Notes under the pieces: model-generated
Told to the model about the DNA's origin: nothing
Seen by the model: the letters and a program-made list of their open reading frames with translations, nothing else
The model's database searches: none
Shown: positions 1 to 9,632 of the stretch, piece by piece
Position numbering within the stretch: the stretch's first letter is position 1
Layout of the letters: each line of letters begins with the position of its first letter
Translations under genes and position numbers: made by a program
Origin: Burkholderia sp. WAC0059
Lineage (GTDB): Bacteria; Pseudomonadota; Gammaproteobacteria; Burkholderiales; Burkholderiaceae
Length of the DNA stretch: 64,000 nucleotides
Reading direction: 5' to 3'
Assembly: GCF_002870125.1 (NCBI RefSeq)
Contig: NZ_PNEO01000016.1
Location: 1 to 64,000 of the forward strand

Positions 1-186
1 CGCGTGATCGATTCGCTCCAGCTCACGGACAACTATCAGGTTGCGACGCCCGGCAACTGGAAGCAGGGCGACGACGTCGTGATCGTGCCGTCGCTGCAGG
101 ACCCGGAGGTGATCAGGCAGAAGTTCCCGAAGGGCTACAAGGCGCTGCGTCCGTATCTGCGCATGACGCCGCAACCGAATAAATAA
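1..186 (+). CDS. 1-Cys peroxiredoxin (Prx6-type), C-terminal fragment
   Basis: Only the last 61 codons are inside the window; the gene enters from the left edge in frame. The tail reads RVIDSLQLTD, then VATPGNWKQGDDVVIVPS and a final KALRPYLRMTP, which is the conserved C-terminal domain of 1-Cys (Prx6/AhpC-TSA) peroxiredoxins. These enzymes reduce hydrogen and organic peroxides in the cytoplasm. The peroxidatic Cys lies upstream of the window and cannot be checked. A hairpin terminator follows about 60 bases after the stop codon. Confidence in the family is high; the exact subclass rests on the C-terminal domain alone. Confidence 0.88.
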   Translation, partial: RVIDSLQLTDNYQVATPGNWKQGDDVVIVPSLQDPEVIRQKFPKGYKALRPYLRMTPQPNK

Positions 187-243
187 CGTTTCTTTTCCGC
201 CAGCGGGTTTTCCGTCGGCGCAACAGATGGTCGGAAACGGCAG

Positions 244-272
244 GCGCCATCTCGAAAGAGGTGGCGCTTTTT
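244..272 (+). terminator. Intrinsic terminator of the peroxiredoxin gene
   Basis: A 10-bp stem (GCGCCATCTC / GAGGTGGCGC, one G-T pair) closes a GAAA tetraloop and is followed by five T. It sits 58 bases after the peroxiredoxin stop and in front of the convergent gcdH end. Confidence 0.8.
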
Positions 273-302
273 CATGATGGGTCGTGCCGGCCGGCGTCTT
301 CG

Positions 303-1493
303 TCAGAAGAACGCCTGGATGCCTGTCTGGGCGCGGCCGAGGATCAGCGCGTGAACGTCGTGCGTGCCCTCGTACGTGTTGACCACTTCGAGGTTGACGA
401 GATGCCGCGCCACGCCGAATTCGTCCGAGATGCCGTTGCCGCCCAGCATGTCGCGCGCGAGCCGTGCGATGTCGAGCGCCTTGCCGCACGAGTTGCGCTT
501 CATGATCGAGGTGATTTCGACGGCGGCCGTGCCTTCGTCCTTCATCCGGCCGAGCCGTAGCACGCCCTGTAGACCGAGCGTGATTTCGGTCTGCATGTCG
601 GCCAGCTTTTTCTGGATCAACTGGTTGGCGGCGAGCGGCCGGCCGAACTGCTTGCGGTCCAGCACGTACTGCCGCGCCGTGTGCCAGCAGGCCTCCGCTG
701 CGCCGAGTGCGCCCCAGGCGATGCCGTAGCGCGCGGAGTTCAGGCAGGTGAACGGGCCGCGCAGCCCTTTGGCGCCCGGCAACAGGTTCTCTTCCGGGAC
801 GAAGACTTCGTCGAGCACGATTTCGCCCGTGATCGACGCACGTAGCCCTATCTTGCCGTGGATCGCCGGCGCGGACAGGCCCTTGTAGGCCTTTTCGAGA
901 ACGAAACCGCGGATCGTGTCCTTGCCGTCCTCCTCGAGCTTCGCCCAGACGACGAACACGTCGGCGATCGGCGAGTTCGTGATCCACGTCTTCGCGCCCG
1001 AGAGCGAATAGCCGCCGCTCACCTTCCTGGCCCGCGTCACCATGCTGCCCGGATCGGAGCCGTGGTTGGGCTCGGTGAGGCCGAAGCAGCCGATCCATTC
1101 GCCGCTCGCGAGCTTCGGCAGGTATTGCTGTTTCTGGGCTTCGGAACCGAACTCGAAGATCGGCACCATGACGAGCGACGACTGTACCGACATCATCGAC
1201 CGGTAGCCCGAGTCGATGCGCTCCACCTCGCGCGCGATCAGTCCGTAGCCCACGTAGTTCAGGCCGGGGCCGCCGTACTGCTCGGGAATGGTCGGGCCGA
1301 GCAGGCCGATTTCGCCCATCTCGCGGAAGATCGACGGATCGGTCGTTTCGTGGCGAAACGCCTCCAGCACGCGAGGCGCCAGCTTGTCCTTCGCGTAGGC
1401 CTGCGCCGCGTCGCGCACCATGCGCTCGTCTTCGGTGAGCTGCTGGTCGATGAGTAACGGGTCTTCCCAATGGAATTGGGCGGTGTCGGCCAT
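303..1493 (-). CDS. gcdH: Glutaryl-CoA dehydrogenase
   Basis: 396-residue flavoprotein of the acyl-CoA dehydrogenase family, full length for GcdH. It oxidises and decarboxylates glutaryl-CoA to crotonyl-CoA at the end of lysine/tryptophan catabolism and passes electrons to ETF. Visible features are the FAD-binding segment GCFGLTEPNHGSDPGSM near residue 135, the RKQFGRPLAANQLIQ helix and the C-terminal NTYEGTHDVHALILGRA, in which the Glu is the catalytic base. The gene is divergent from an IclR-type regulator only 99 bases away, with a palindromic operator between them, so the regulator probably controls it. No CoA-transferase gene is directly beside it; one lies 21 kb away at 22281. Confidence 0.95.
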   Translation of the reverse strand: MADTAQFHWEDPLLIDQQLTEDERMVRDAAQAYAKDKLAPRVLEAFRHETTDPSIFREMGEIGLLGPTIPEQYGGPGLNYVGYGLIAREVERIDSGYRSMMSVQSSLVMVPIFEFGSEAQKQQYLPKLASGEWIGCFGLTEPNHGSDPGSMVTRARKVSGGYSLSGAKTWITNSPIADVFVVWAKLEEDGKDTIRGFVLEKAYKGLSAPAIHGKIGLRASITGEIVLDEVFVPEENLLPGAKGLRGPFTCLNSARYGIAWGALGAAEACWHTARQYVLDRKQFGRPLAANQLIQKKLADMQTEITLGLQGVLRLGRMKDEGTAAVEITSIMKRNSCGKALDIARLARDMLGGNGISDEFGVARHLVNLEVVNTYEGTHDVHALILGRAQTGIQAFF

Positions 1494-1534
1494 GGCCTAT
1501 CTCCTCGAATGGCGGGAACCCGATCTTGACCGAA

Positions 1535-1551
1535 GTTCCGCTATGCAGAAC
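1535..1551. promoter_or_regulatory. Candidate IclR-family operator between gcdH and iclR
   Basis: GTTCCGC-TAT-GCAGAAC is an inverted repeat with six of seven half-site positions matching, in the 99-base gap between the two divergent genes. GTTC...GAAC palindromes of this size are typical for IclR-family regulators such as the PcaR/PobR group. No footprinting is available; the assignment comes from symmetry and position. Confidence 0.6.
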
Positions 1552-1592
1552 AATGTTTTGAATATCGACATAAGTTTATCACCCGGACCGCC

Positions 1593-2402
1593 ATGCCCGC
1601 ACCCAGCCCGACCGCCCCGATTCCCCCGACGCCGTGGGGCGATACCGTCGACGAGCGCAAATTCGTCGTCGCGCTTGCGCGCGGGCTCGATTTGCTGCGC
1701 GCGTTCCGGCCGGGCGAGACGCTGCTCGGCAATCGCGATTTCGTCGAGCGCACCGGCTTGCCGAAGGCGACCGTCAACCGCCTCGCCTATACGCTGACGG
1801 TGCTCGGCTACCTTCGCTTCGACGAAACGCTCGGCAAGTACGCGCTCGACGCCGGCGTGCTGTCGCTCGGCTTCGCGCTGCTGGCCGGCACCGACATGCT
1901 CGATCTTGCCAGGGCGCACATGCGCGTATTTGCGCGGGAGGTCGGCGCGGCGGTCTCGCTCGGCTGTCGCGACGGTCTCGACATGGTCTACCTCGAGACG
2001 ATACGCAGCGACACCGCGCTGACGCTCGGTCTTGCCGCCGGCTCGCGGCTCTCGATGCTGACGAGCTCGATGGGCCGGGCTTACCTCGCGGTGCAGCCCG
2101 ACGATGCGCGCGCCGCGCTGCTTGCCGAACTGCAGAAGGCGGCCGGGACCGCCGGACCGTCGCTCGTGGCGGCGGCCCGGCGGGAGATCGGCGCCTTCGC
2201 GCGCGAGCATTGCTGCTTTTCGTTTCGCGATTGGCACGACGACGTGAACGCGGTCGCCGTGCCGTTTCGCGAGCCGCGCGAGCGGCGCTGGCTCGTGCTC
2301 AGTTGCAGCGGGCCGGCGTCGTCGATGGGAGAGGACGTGTTTCGCGAACGGGTGGCGCCCCGGCTGCTGGCATTGGCGCGGCGGCTGGGCGAGGTGGCGT
2401 GA
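1593..2402 (+). CDS. IclR-family transcriptional regulator
   Basis: 269 residues with the IclR architecture: an N-terminal winged helix-turn-helix (residues about 22-85, with ARGLDLLRAF and GLPKATVNRLAYTLTVLGYL) followed by the effector-binding domain (GCRDGLDMVYLE, then SMGRAYLAV, a conserved stretch of the ligand pocket). It faces away from gcdH and shares a short intergenic region holding a palindromic site, so it is probably the local repressor or activator of glutaryl-CoA degradation. The ligand is unknown. Start chosen at the ATG at 1593 because the conserved domain begins about 20 residues later; a later start is possible. Confidence 0.9.
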   Translation: MPAPSPTAPIPPTPWGDTVDERKFVVALARGLDLLRAFRPGETLLGNRDFVERTGLPKATVNRLAYTLTVLGYLRFDETLGKYALDAGVLSLGFALLAGTDMLDLARAHMRVFAREVGAAVSLGCRDGLDMVYLETIRSDTALTLGLAAGSRLSMLTSSMGRAYLAVQPDDARAALLAELQKAAGTAGPSLVAAARREIGAFAREHCCFSFRDWHDDVNAVAVPFREPRERRWLVLSCSGPASSMGEDVFRERVAPRLLALARRLGEVA

Positions 2403-2450
2403 AGAAGGCGGAGCAGGTAAGCGTGGATAGGGCTCGCCGGCAGCAAAAGA

Positions 2451-2481
2451 AAAACGCCAGGACGTCGCGTCCTGGCGTTTT
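2451..2481. terminator. Bidirectional terminator between iclR and argG
   Basis: A perfect 14-bp stem (AAAACGCCAGGACG / CGTCCTGGCGTTTT) closes a three-base TCG loop, with A and T runs on opposite sides so it can end transcripts from both strands. It lies between the converging iclR and argG genes. Confidence 0.88.
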
Positions 2482-2507
2482 GCTCTGGCGGAGCTTGCCT
2501 GCGCCCG

Positions 2508-3737
<1,230 letters not shown>

Positions 3738-3879
3738 GGTGAACCCGTAACTGGAGAGAATCTGTGCGTGCCGACCTCGGCGCGCGAAAAACGATATTTT
3801 GACACCAAACCGCGGGCACGCCCGATTTCCGGTGGCGTGAAACGGGACGGCCCGTGCCTGGCCGGGCAACTGCCGTTGC

Positions 3880-4809
3880 TCAGTGATTGAGCTTGCCGAG
3901 CAGCAGGTATTCCATCAGCGCTTTCTGCACGTGCAGCCGGTTTTCGGCCTCGTCCCAGATGACGCTTTGCGGCCCGTCGATCACCTCCGCGCTCACCTCT
4001 TCGCCGCGGTGCGCCGGCAGACAGTGCATGAAGAGCGCATCGGGTTTCGCGCGGGCCATCATCGCGGCGTCCACGCACCAGTCGGCGAACGCCTGCTTGC
4101 GCACCTCGTTCTCGGCCTCGAAGCCCATGCTGGTCCAGACGTCCGTCGTGACGAGGTCGGCGCCGGCGCAGGCTTCGCGCGGATCGTCGAATTCCTCGTA
4201 GAACGGCGCGCTCTCGGGCGCGACGAGCGCGCGGTCGAGCGCGTAGCCGGGCGGCGTCGAGATGTGCAGCTTGAAGCCGAGAATCTGAGCGGCCTCGATC
4301 CACGTGTAGAGCATGTTGTTCGCGTCGCCGACCCAGGCGACCGTCTTGCCGCGAATCGGTTCGCGATGCTCGTAATACGTGAAGATGTCGGCCAGCACCT
4401 GGCACGGGTGGTATTCGTTCGTGAGGCCGTTGATGACGGGCACGCGCGAATTTTCCGCGAAGCGCTGGATGATGTCCTGGCCGAACGTGCGGATCATGAT
4501 GATGTCGACCATGCGCGAGATGACTTGTGCCGCGTCCTCGATCGGTTCGCCGCGGCCGAGCTGGGTATCGCGCGTGCTCATGAACACGGCGTGGCCGCCG
4601 AGCTGGAAGATGCCGGCTTCGAACGACAGGCGCGTGCGCGTCGAGTTCTTCTCGAAGATCATCGCGAGCGTGCGATCGTGCAGCGGATGATAGGTCTCGT
4701 AGTTCTTGAACTTGCGCTTCAGGATGCGGGAGCGTTCGAGCACGTATTCGTAATCTTCGAGCGAGAAATCCTTGAACTGCAGGTAATGGCGAATATTCCG
4801 GGCGGTCAT
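3880..4809 (-). CDS. argF: Ornithine carbamoyltransferase
   Basis: 309 residues, anabolic OTCase. It makes citrulline from ornithine and carbamoyl phosphate. The carbamoyl-phosphate motif STRTR is at residues 56-60, HPCQVLAD and the ornithine-binding segment with DVWTSMGFE are present, and FMHCLPAHRGEE carries the catalytic HCLP. argG follows downstream on the same strand. With the argD-type gene at the far right end of the window, three arginine-biosynthesis genes are visible. No arginine-rich leader peptide was seen in front of argF. Confidence 0.97.
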   Translation of the reverse strand: MTARNIRHYLQFKDFSLEDYEYVLERSRILKRKFKNYETYHPLHDRTLAMIFEKNSTRTRLSFEAGIFQLGGHAVFMSTRDTQLGRGEPIEDAAQVISRMVDIIMIRTFGQDIIQRFAENSRVPVINGLTNEYHPCQVLADIFTYYEHREPIRGKTVAWVGDANNMLYTWIEAAQILGFKLHISTPPGYALDRALVAPESAPFYEEFDDPREACAGADLVTTDVWTSMGFEAENEVRKQAFADWCVDAAMMARAKPDALFMHCLPAHRGEEVSAEVIDGPQSVIWDEAENRLHVQKALMEYLLLGKLNH

Positions 4810-5147
4810 GAAACAGAAACGGCGCCCCGTCCGGCAGACAATGCAGCTTTCGCCGGAGACGCCGCTGTTGTTGGTAAGTCAATGCAGCATAAAGGATTTT
4901 GGGCGTTTTGACGAGTCGCGAAGCGACGGCGGTGTGCGACGAAAGCGTTTGTGTGCAGTGCGGAAAAAGGTCCGCTGCGCTATAATCTTCGCGTTTTCCT
5001 ACAGGCACGGCAGCGAGTTTCAGGGCTTGTCGATGCGACCTGTGCGCCCGCCGATGCGCGGTGCCGGCAGCGGCGCTGCGCAGGTTTTGCGGGTGTCGCT
5101 CGCAGGCCGTGTTTCGCGATCGGGCTTGTCACACGGGTACTTCCTAC
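4810..5147. other. Intergenic region between argF and the DUF3579 gene
   Basis: 338 bases without a supported gene. It must hold the divergent promoters of argF (minus) and of the DUF3579 gene (plus). The only clear element is a perfect TATAAT at 4981-4986 on the plus strand, which would give a leader of about 155 bases for the DUF3579 gene. A short AT-rich patch lies at 4885-4910. No leader peptide or riboswitch-like structure was recognised. Confidence 0.6.
4981..4986 (+). promoter_or_regulatory. -10 element (TATAAT) upstream of the DUF3579 gene
   Basis: Perfect TATAAT hexamer in GC-rich sequence; no good -35 box was found at 16-18 bases upstream. It is 161 bases before the DUF3579 ATG. 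Confidence 0.5.
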
Positions 5148-5486
5148 ATGGCCGAAACACCCCCAACCGAATATTTCATTCAGGGCATCACGACGAACGG
5201 GAAAAAGTTTCGGCCGAGCGACTGGTCCGAGCGTCTCGCCGGCGTCATGTCATGCTTCGGGCCCGGCGTGAAGGGGCGGGGGCCGAATGCCCACCTGCAA
5301 TATTCGCTCTACGTACGGCCCACGATGATCGGCGACCTGAAGTGCGTGGTGCTCGACTCCCGGCTGCGCGACATCGAACCCATGGCTTTCAACTTCGTGA
5401 TGAATTTCGCGAAGGACAACGATCTGCTCGTCACCGAGGCCTGCGAACTGCCGCCCCATCACGCCGCTCATCAAGGCGGGCGGTAA
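5148..5486 (+). CDS. DUF3579 domain-containing protein
   Basis: 112-residue cytoplasmic protein of the DUF3579 family, a small conserved family found in betaproteobacteria with no assigned function. The start MAETPPTEYFIQGITTNG and the segments FRPSDWSERLAGVMSCF, QYSLYVRPTMIGDLKCVV and MAFNFVMNFAKDNDLL are characteristic. It has no signal peptide or membrane segment. The ATG at 5148 is chosen because conservation begins there; the Shine-Dalgarno sequence is poor. It lies alone between argF and rpsT and is followed by a strong shared terminator. Confidence 0.85.
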   Translation: MAETPPTEYFIQGITTNGKKFRPSDWSERLAGVMSCFGPGVKGRGPNAHLQYSLYVRPTMIGDLKCVVLDSRLRDIEPMAFNFVMNFAKDNDLLVTEACELPPHHAAHQGGR

Positions 5487-5549
5487 CGGGGCGGTCGGCA
5501 CTTTCGGGCGCGATTAACGCCCGACGTATGTTTCGCAATTCACAAGTCG

Positions 5550-5603
5550 AACCCGCTCTGGCGGGTTTTTTTACGCCCACAAAAAAACCCGCCAGAGCGG
5601 GTT
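5550..5603. terminator. Perfect 23-bp inverted repeat, double terminator
   Basis: Arms 5550-5572 and 5581-5603 are exact reverse complements with an 8-base spacer. Each arm contains its own small CCCGC-TCTG-GCGGG hairpin followed by a T run, so each strand has an independent intrinsic terminator, and the whole can also fold as one long cruciform. It separates the DUF3579 gene (plus) from rpsT (minus). Confidence 0.92.
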
Positions 5604-5661
5604 TTGATGCGGCGGCAGCAGCGAACAGGAAACGGTCCGCCATGCGGCGGACCTGCCGGAC

Positions 5662-5937
5662 TTACTGCGCGCTGGTCTGCAGCGCCTTGACGGCGGCGGC
5701 AAGGCGGCTCTTGTGCCGGGCAGCCTTGTTCTTGTGAACGATTTTCTTGTCGGCAATGATGTCGAGCGTCTTTGCCGAGGCCTTGAAGATTTCGGCGGCC
5801 TTGGCCTTGTCGCCGGCCTGGATCGCCTTGCGAACGGCCTTGATGGCCGTGCGGAACTTCGAGCGCAGCGCCGAGTTGTGCGAGTTGGCCTTCGCGGCCT
5901 GACGGGCGCGCTTGCGTGCTTGTGCGGAGTTAGCCAT
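5662..5937 (-). CDS. rpsT: 30S ribosomal protein S20
   Basis: 91 residues, highly basic and helical, full length for bS20. It binds 16S rRNA in the body of the small subunit. The start MANSAQARKRARQAAKANSH and the later KKIVHKNKAARHKSRLA are diagnostic. The ATG at 5937 is used; an in-frame upstream extension has no conserved content. It is monocistronic and divergent from murJ, and it ends at the perfect inverted-repeat terminator. Confidence 0.97.
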   Translation of the reverse strand: MANSAQARKRARQAAKANSHNSALRSKFRTAIKAVRKAIQAGDKAKAAEIFKASAKTLDIIADKKIVHKNKAARHKSRLAAAVKALQTSAQ

Positions 5938-6393
5938 GAGTTTCCTTGTCCTGTTCCTGTTCTTCGATGCCGACCAGCGAAAGGGCGGCGCCGATGCTTG
6001 CCTTGAGCCGAGCTTCCGGGCGGATTGCCCGAAAGCGCAAAAAACGGTCACCGGCCGGACGCCGCCTGCGCATTAACTCCGCGTTGACTTTCAACACTTG
6101 ACTCAACGCTGCTGCGGCACGCCGGCCCATGTTTTCCGGGCTGGACGAAGCCATTCCGGTTCGGCCGGAATGCATCCAGAAAACCCAAAAAAGCAAAGGT
6201 GAGCTTCGAAACCGGCGATTATAGCAACAAAATCAGTGGGGTGGCAATCGGACGGGGATGGCGCGTTCCTGCTGGCCCGGGCGCCGCTCGCCGGATGGCC
6301 GGAAATCGAACGTCCGGGCCGGGTGCTTGTCCGACCTGCTTGCCGTCCGCGCCGCGTCGCGGGCGGCGCCCGCCCCCGTATAATAAGCGCCCC
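5938..6393. other. Intergenic region between rpsT and murJ
   Basis: 456 bases holding the divergent upstream regions of rpsT and murJ. An AT-rich stretch lies around 6214-6240. A perfect TATAAT at 6379-6384 directly precedes murJ. No other gene or RNA was recognised. Confidence 0.6.
6379..6384 (+). promoter_or_regulatory. -10 element directly before murJ
   Basis: Perfect TATAAT ending 9 bases before the murJ ATG. Transcription starting about seven bases after it would give an mRNA with almost no leader. No Shine-Dalgarno sequence precedes the ATG, which fits. No good -35 box is seen. Confidence 0.5.
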
Positions 6394-7944
6394 ATGAATC
6401 TATTCCGAGCCTTGCTGACCGTCAGCGGCTTCACGTTGCTGTCGCGCGTGACCGGACTGGCCCGCGAAACGCTGATCGCCCGCGCCTTCGGCGCCAGTCA
6501 GTTCACCGACGCCTTCTACGTCGCGTTCCGCATCCCGAACCTGTTGCGCCGCATTTCGGCGGAAGGGGCGTTTTCGCAGGCATTCGTGCCGATTCTGGCC
6601 GAGTTCAAGAATCACGAGGGCCACGAGGCGACTCGCGCGCTCGTCGACGCGACCTCGACCGTGCTGGCCTGGGTGCTGGTCGTGCTGTCGCTGCTCGGCA
6701 TCGCCGGCGCCTCGCTGGTCGTGCTGGTCGTCGCATCGGGGCTCACGAGCGACGGACAGGCCTATCCGCTCGCCGTCACGATGACGCGCATCATGTTCCC
6801 GTACATCGTGTTCATCTCGCTCACGTCGCTCGCGTCCGGCGTGCTCAATACCTACAAGCAGTTTTCGCTGCCCGCGTTCGCGCCGGTGCTGCTGAACGTA
6901 TCGTTCATCGTCGCGGCGGTGTGGGTCGCGCCGCATCTGAAGCACCCCGTCTATGCGCTCGCGTGGGCCGTCATCGTCGGCGGCGTACTGCAGTTCCTCG
7001 TGCAGTTGCCCGGCCTCAAGCGCATCGACATGACGCCGCACATCTGGCTCTCGCCGTTCAGGGCGCTCGCGCACCGCGGCGTGAAACGCGTGCTCGCGAA
7101 GATGGTGCCGGCGATGTTCGCCGTTTCGGTCGCGCAGGTGAGTCTCATCATCAACACGAACATCGCGTCCCGCCTCGGTCCGGGCGCGGTGTCGTGGATC
7201 AACTACGCGGATCGGCTGATGGAGTTCCCGACCGCGCTGCTCGGCGTCGCGCTCGGCACGATCCTGCTGCCGAGCCTTTCGAAGGCGCACGTCGACGCGG
7301 ACCCGCACGAATATTCGGCGCTCCTCGACTGGGGGTTGCGGGTGACGTTTCTGCTGGCCGCGCCGAGCGCGGTTGCGCTGTTCTTCTTTGCCGAACCGTT
7401 GACGGCCGCGCTTTTTCACTACGGCAAGTTCGATGCCCGCTCGGTCGTCATGGTCGGCCGGGCGCTGTCGGCGTACGGTGTTGGCCTCGTCGGGCTCATC
7501 CTGATCAAGATTCTCGCGCCCGGTTTTTACGCGCGCCAGGACATCAAGACGCCGGTGAAGATCGGCATCGTCGTGCTGGTCGCGACCCAGCTCAGCAATT
7601 ACGTGTTCGTGCCGATCTTCGCGCACGCGGGGCTCACGCTTTCGGTCGGGCTCGGCGCCTGCATGAACGCGCTGCTGCTCTTCATCGGACTGCGCCGGCG
7701 CGGCATCTATATGCCCTCGCCGGGCTGGCCGAAGTTTTTCGTGCAATTGCTCGGCGCCTGTCTCGTGCTGGGCGGCACGATGCACTGGTTCGCGACGACC
7801 TACGACTGGATCGGGATGCGTCGGGAGCCGTTCTCGCGCATCGCGCTGCTCGGTGCCTGCCTCGTGCTGTTCGCTGCGCTATATTTCGGTATGCTGTGGC
7901 TGATGGGGTTCAAATACGCGTACTTCAAGAGGCAAACGAAGTGA
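6394..7944 (+). CDS. murJ: Lipid II flippase MurJ
   Basis: 516-residue polytopic inner-membrane protein of the MOP superfamily with about 14 hydrophobic segments. It moves the peptidoglycan precursor lipid II across the inner membrane. The arginines known to matter in E. coli MurJ are present at the same numbers: R18 and R24 in LLSRVTGLARE and R52 in RIPNLLRR. The ATG at 6394 gives the homologous start MNLFRALLTV; the longer in-frame extension is not conserved. The stop overlaps the GTG start of the next gene by four bases, so the two are probably translationally coupled. Confidence 0.96.
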   Translation: MNLFRALLTVSGFTLLSRVTGLARETLIARAFGASQFTDAFYVAFRIPNLLRRISAEGAFSQAFVPILAEFKNHEGHEATRALVDATSTVLAWVLVVLSLLGIAGASLVVLVVASGLTSDGQAYPLAVTMTRIMFPYIVFISLTSLASGVLNTYKQFSLPAFAPVLLNVSFIVAAVWVAPHLKHPVYALAWAVIVGGVLQFLVQLPGLKRIDMTPHIWLSPFRALAHRGVKRVLAKMVPAMFAVSVAQVSLIINTNIASRLGPGAVSWINYADRLMEFPTALLGVALGTILLPSLSKAHVDADPHEYSALLDWGLRVTFLLAAPSAVALFFFAEPLTAALFHYGKFDARSVVMVGRALSAYGVGLVGLILIKILAPGFYARQDIKTPVKIGIVVLVATQLSNYVFVPIFAHAGLTLSVGLGACMNALLLFIGLRRRGIYMPSPGWPKFFVQLLGACLVLGGTMHWFATTYDWIGMRREPFSRIALLGACLVLFAALYFGMLWLMGFKYAYFKRQTK

Positions 7945-8792
7945 GCACGATGACGCGGGTTCTCGATTATTTCAGCACGCTCGTTGCGGACGACGACAGC
8001 CTGCCGTTGACCGAGGCAGCGCTCGCGATCGCCCAGGACGCTTATCCGGACCTCGATCTGCAGGGCACGCTGGCGGAGCTCGACGAGCTGGTCGAGCGCG
8101 TGCGTCGGCGCATCGACAGGAGCGCCGACGTGCGCGAGCAGGTGAGCACCCTGAACCGCTGCTTCTTCCGCGACTTCGGTTTCGCCGCCAATCTCAACGA
8201 TTACTGCGATCCGGACAACAGCCATCTGAACGTCGTGCTCAAGCGCCGCCGCGGCATTCCCGTCTCGCTCGCGGTGCTGTACCTCGAGATGGCGAGCCAG
8301 CTCGGGCTGCCCGTTCAGGGCGTCTCGTTTCCGGGGCATTTCCTGTTGCGCGTGACGACGCCCGGGGGCGACGTGATGCTCGATCCGACCACGGGCCGGT
8401 CGCTGTCCGAATCGGACATGGTCGAGATGCTCGAGCCTTACGTCATGAAAGCGGGCAGCTCGGTCGCGCGCGCGCTGCGCATGCTGCTCGAGCCCGCCAC
8501 GCGGCGCGAGATCGTCGCGCGGTTGCTGCGCAACCTGAAGACGACCTATCTCGAGACCGAGCGCTGGGAGCGGTTGCTGGCAATCCAGCAGCGGCTCGTC
8601 ATCCTGCTGCCGGGCAGCATCGAGGAGGTGCGCGATCGCGGCTTCGCCTATGCGCGGCTCGACTATCTGCGTCCGGCGCTCGAGGATCTCGAGCGTTACC
8701 TCGAGGAGCGGCCCGAGGCCGAAGATGCGACCGTGGTCGAATCGCAGCTACAGGAACTACGCCAGCGCACGCTCGACAGTGCCCGCGATTGA
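7941..8792 (+). CDS. SirB1-family protein (transglutaminase-like plus TPR-like tail)
   Basis: 283 residues. The first part has the SirB1/transglutaminase-like signature (DPDNSHLNVVLKRRRGIPVS, then VSFPGHFLLRV and LDPTTGR), and the last third resembles tetratricopeptide helices (RLDYLRPALEDLERYLEE). The molecular function of the family is not established. The GTG at 7941 is preferred because AAGAGG ends 8 bases before it and the GTGA overlaps the murJ stop; the ATG at 7950 is the alternative, giving 280 residues. Probably an operon with murJ, ended by a 20-bp hairpin. Confidence 0.87.
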   Translation: MSTMTRVLDYFSTLVADDDSLPLTEAALAIAQDAYPDLDLQGTLAELDELVERVRRRIDRSADVREQVSTLNRCFFRDFGFAANLNDYCDPDNSHLNVVLKRRRGIPVSLAVLYLEMASQLGLPVQGVSFPGHFLLRVTTPGGDVMLDPTTGRSLSESDMVEMLEPYVMKAGSSVARALRMLLEPATRREIVARLLRNLKTTYLETERWERLLAIQQRLVILLPGSIEEVRDRGFAYARLDYLRPALEDLERYLEERPEAEDATVVESQLQELRQRTLDSARD

Positions 8793-8810
8793 CGGACCGC
8801 CCGGAATCGT

Positions 8811-8853
8811 AACGCAACAAAAAGCCCGCAATGTGCGGGCTTTTTGTTGCGTT
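8811..8853. terminator. Bidirectional terminator, 20-bp perfect stem
   Basis: Arms 8811-8830 and 8834-8853 pair perfectly around a three-base loop, with a GC-rich core and A/T runs on both flanks. It serves the converging SirB1-like and SDR genes. Confidence 0.93.
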
Positions 8854-8873
8854 ACCGTGACGTCATCGGATCG

Positions 8874-9632
8874 TCATTTGGGCGGCATGCGAATCGCGCC
8901 GTCGAGGCGGATCACTTCGCCGTTGAGCATCGGGTTTTCCACGATCTGCCGGGCGAGCATCGCATATTCGTGCGGTTTGCCCGGGCGCGGCGGGAACGGC
9001 GCCATCGCGCCGAGCGCGTCCTGTACGTCCCTCGGCATGCCGAGCAGCATCGGCGTTTCGAAGATGCCCGGCGCAATGGTCACGACGCGGATGCCGCTGC
9101 CGGCGAGGTCGCGCGCGACGGGCAGCGTCATCGCGGCTATACCGCCTTTCGAGGCCGCGTAGGCAGCCTGGCCGATTTGCCCATCGTAAGCCGCGATCGA
9201 CGACGTGTTGACGACGACGCCGCGCTCGCCTTCCGCGTTCGGTTCGTTGCGCGCCATCGCCACGGCGGCGAGGCGGATCATGTTGAACGTGCCGACGAGA
9301 TTGACCGTCAGGATCTTCGAGAACAGATCGAGCGGATGCGCGCTGCTCCTGCCGATCGTTCTGGCCGCGGGCGCGATGCCCGCACAGTTGACGAGGCCGC
9401 GTAGCGGGCCGAGTTCGAGGGCACAGGCCATGGCGCGTTCGCCGTCTTCCTCGCGACCGACGTCGCATTCGACGAACCGGCCGCCGAGTTCGCGGGCGAG
9501 GGCCGTGCCGGCGTCTTCGTTCAGATCGGCGATCACGAGCCTGCCGCCTTCGTTCGCGAACATGCGCGCCGTAGCGGCGCCGAGACCCGAAGCGCCGCCC
9601 GTGACCAGAAAAACGCCGTCCCGAATCTGCAT
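8874..9632 (-). CDS. SDR-family 3-hydroxyacyl-CoA dehydrogenase-like oxidoreductase
   Basis: 252 residues, classical short-chain dehydrogenase. The NAD(P)-binding motif TGGASGLGAA is near residue 11, NCAG is near residue 83, the catalytic Ser lies in VVNTSSIAAYDGQIGQ, and YAASKGG gives the Tyr and Lys. The closing PMLNGEVIRLDGAIRM and the insertion around ARTIGRSSAHPL are like type-2 3-hydroxyacyl-CoA dehydrogenases (HSD10-like), so a role in fatty acid or isoleucine degradation is likely. The substrate is not proven. It lies 143 bases downstream of adk on the same strand. Confidence 0.88.
   Translation of the reverse strand: MQIRDGVFLVTGGASGLGAATARMFANEGGRLVIADLNEDAGTALARELGGRFVECDVGREEDGERAMACALELGPLRGLVNCAGIAPAARTIGRSSAHPLDLFSKILTVNLVGTFNMIRLAAVAMARNEPNAEGERGVVVNTSSIAAYDGQIGQAAYAASKGGIAAMTLPVARDLAGSGIRVVTIAPGIFETPMLLGMPRDVQDALGAMAPFPPRPGKPHEYAMLARQIVENPMLNGEVIRLDGAIRMPPK

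Noticed and set aside
4810..4925. An arginine-rich leader peptide in front of argF, by analogy with argD
   Set aside because: The only short frame in the right place is ATG CTG CAT TGA, with no Arg codons and no terminator hairpin before argF.
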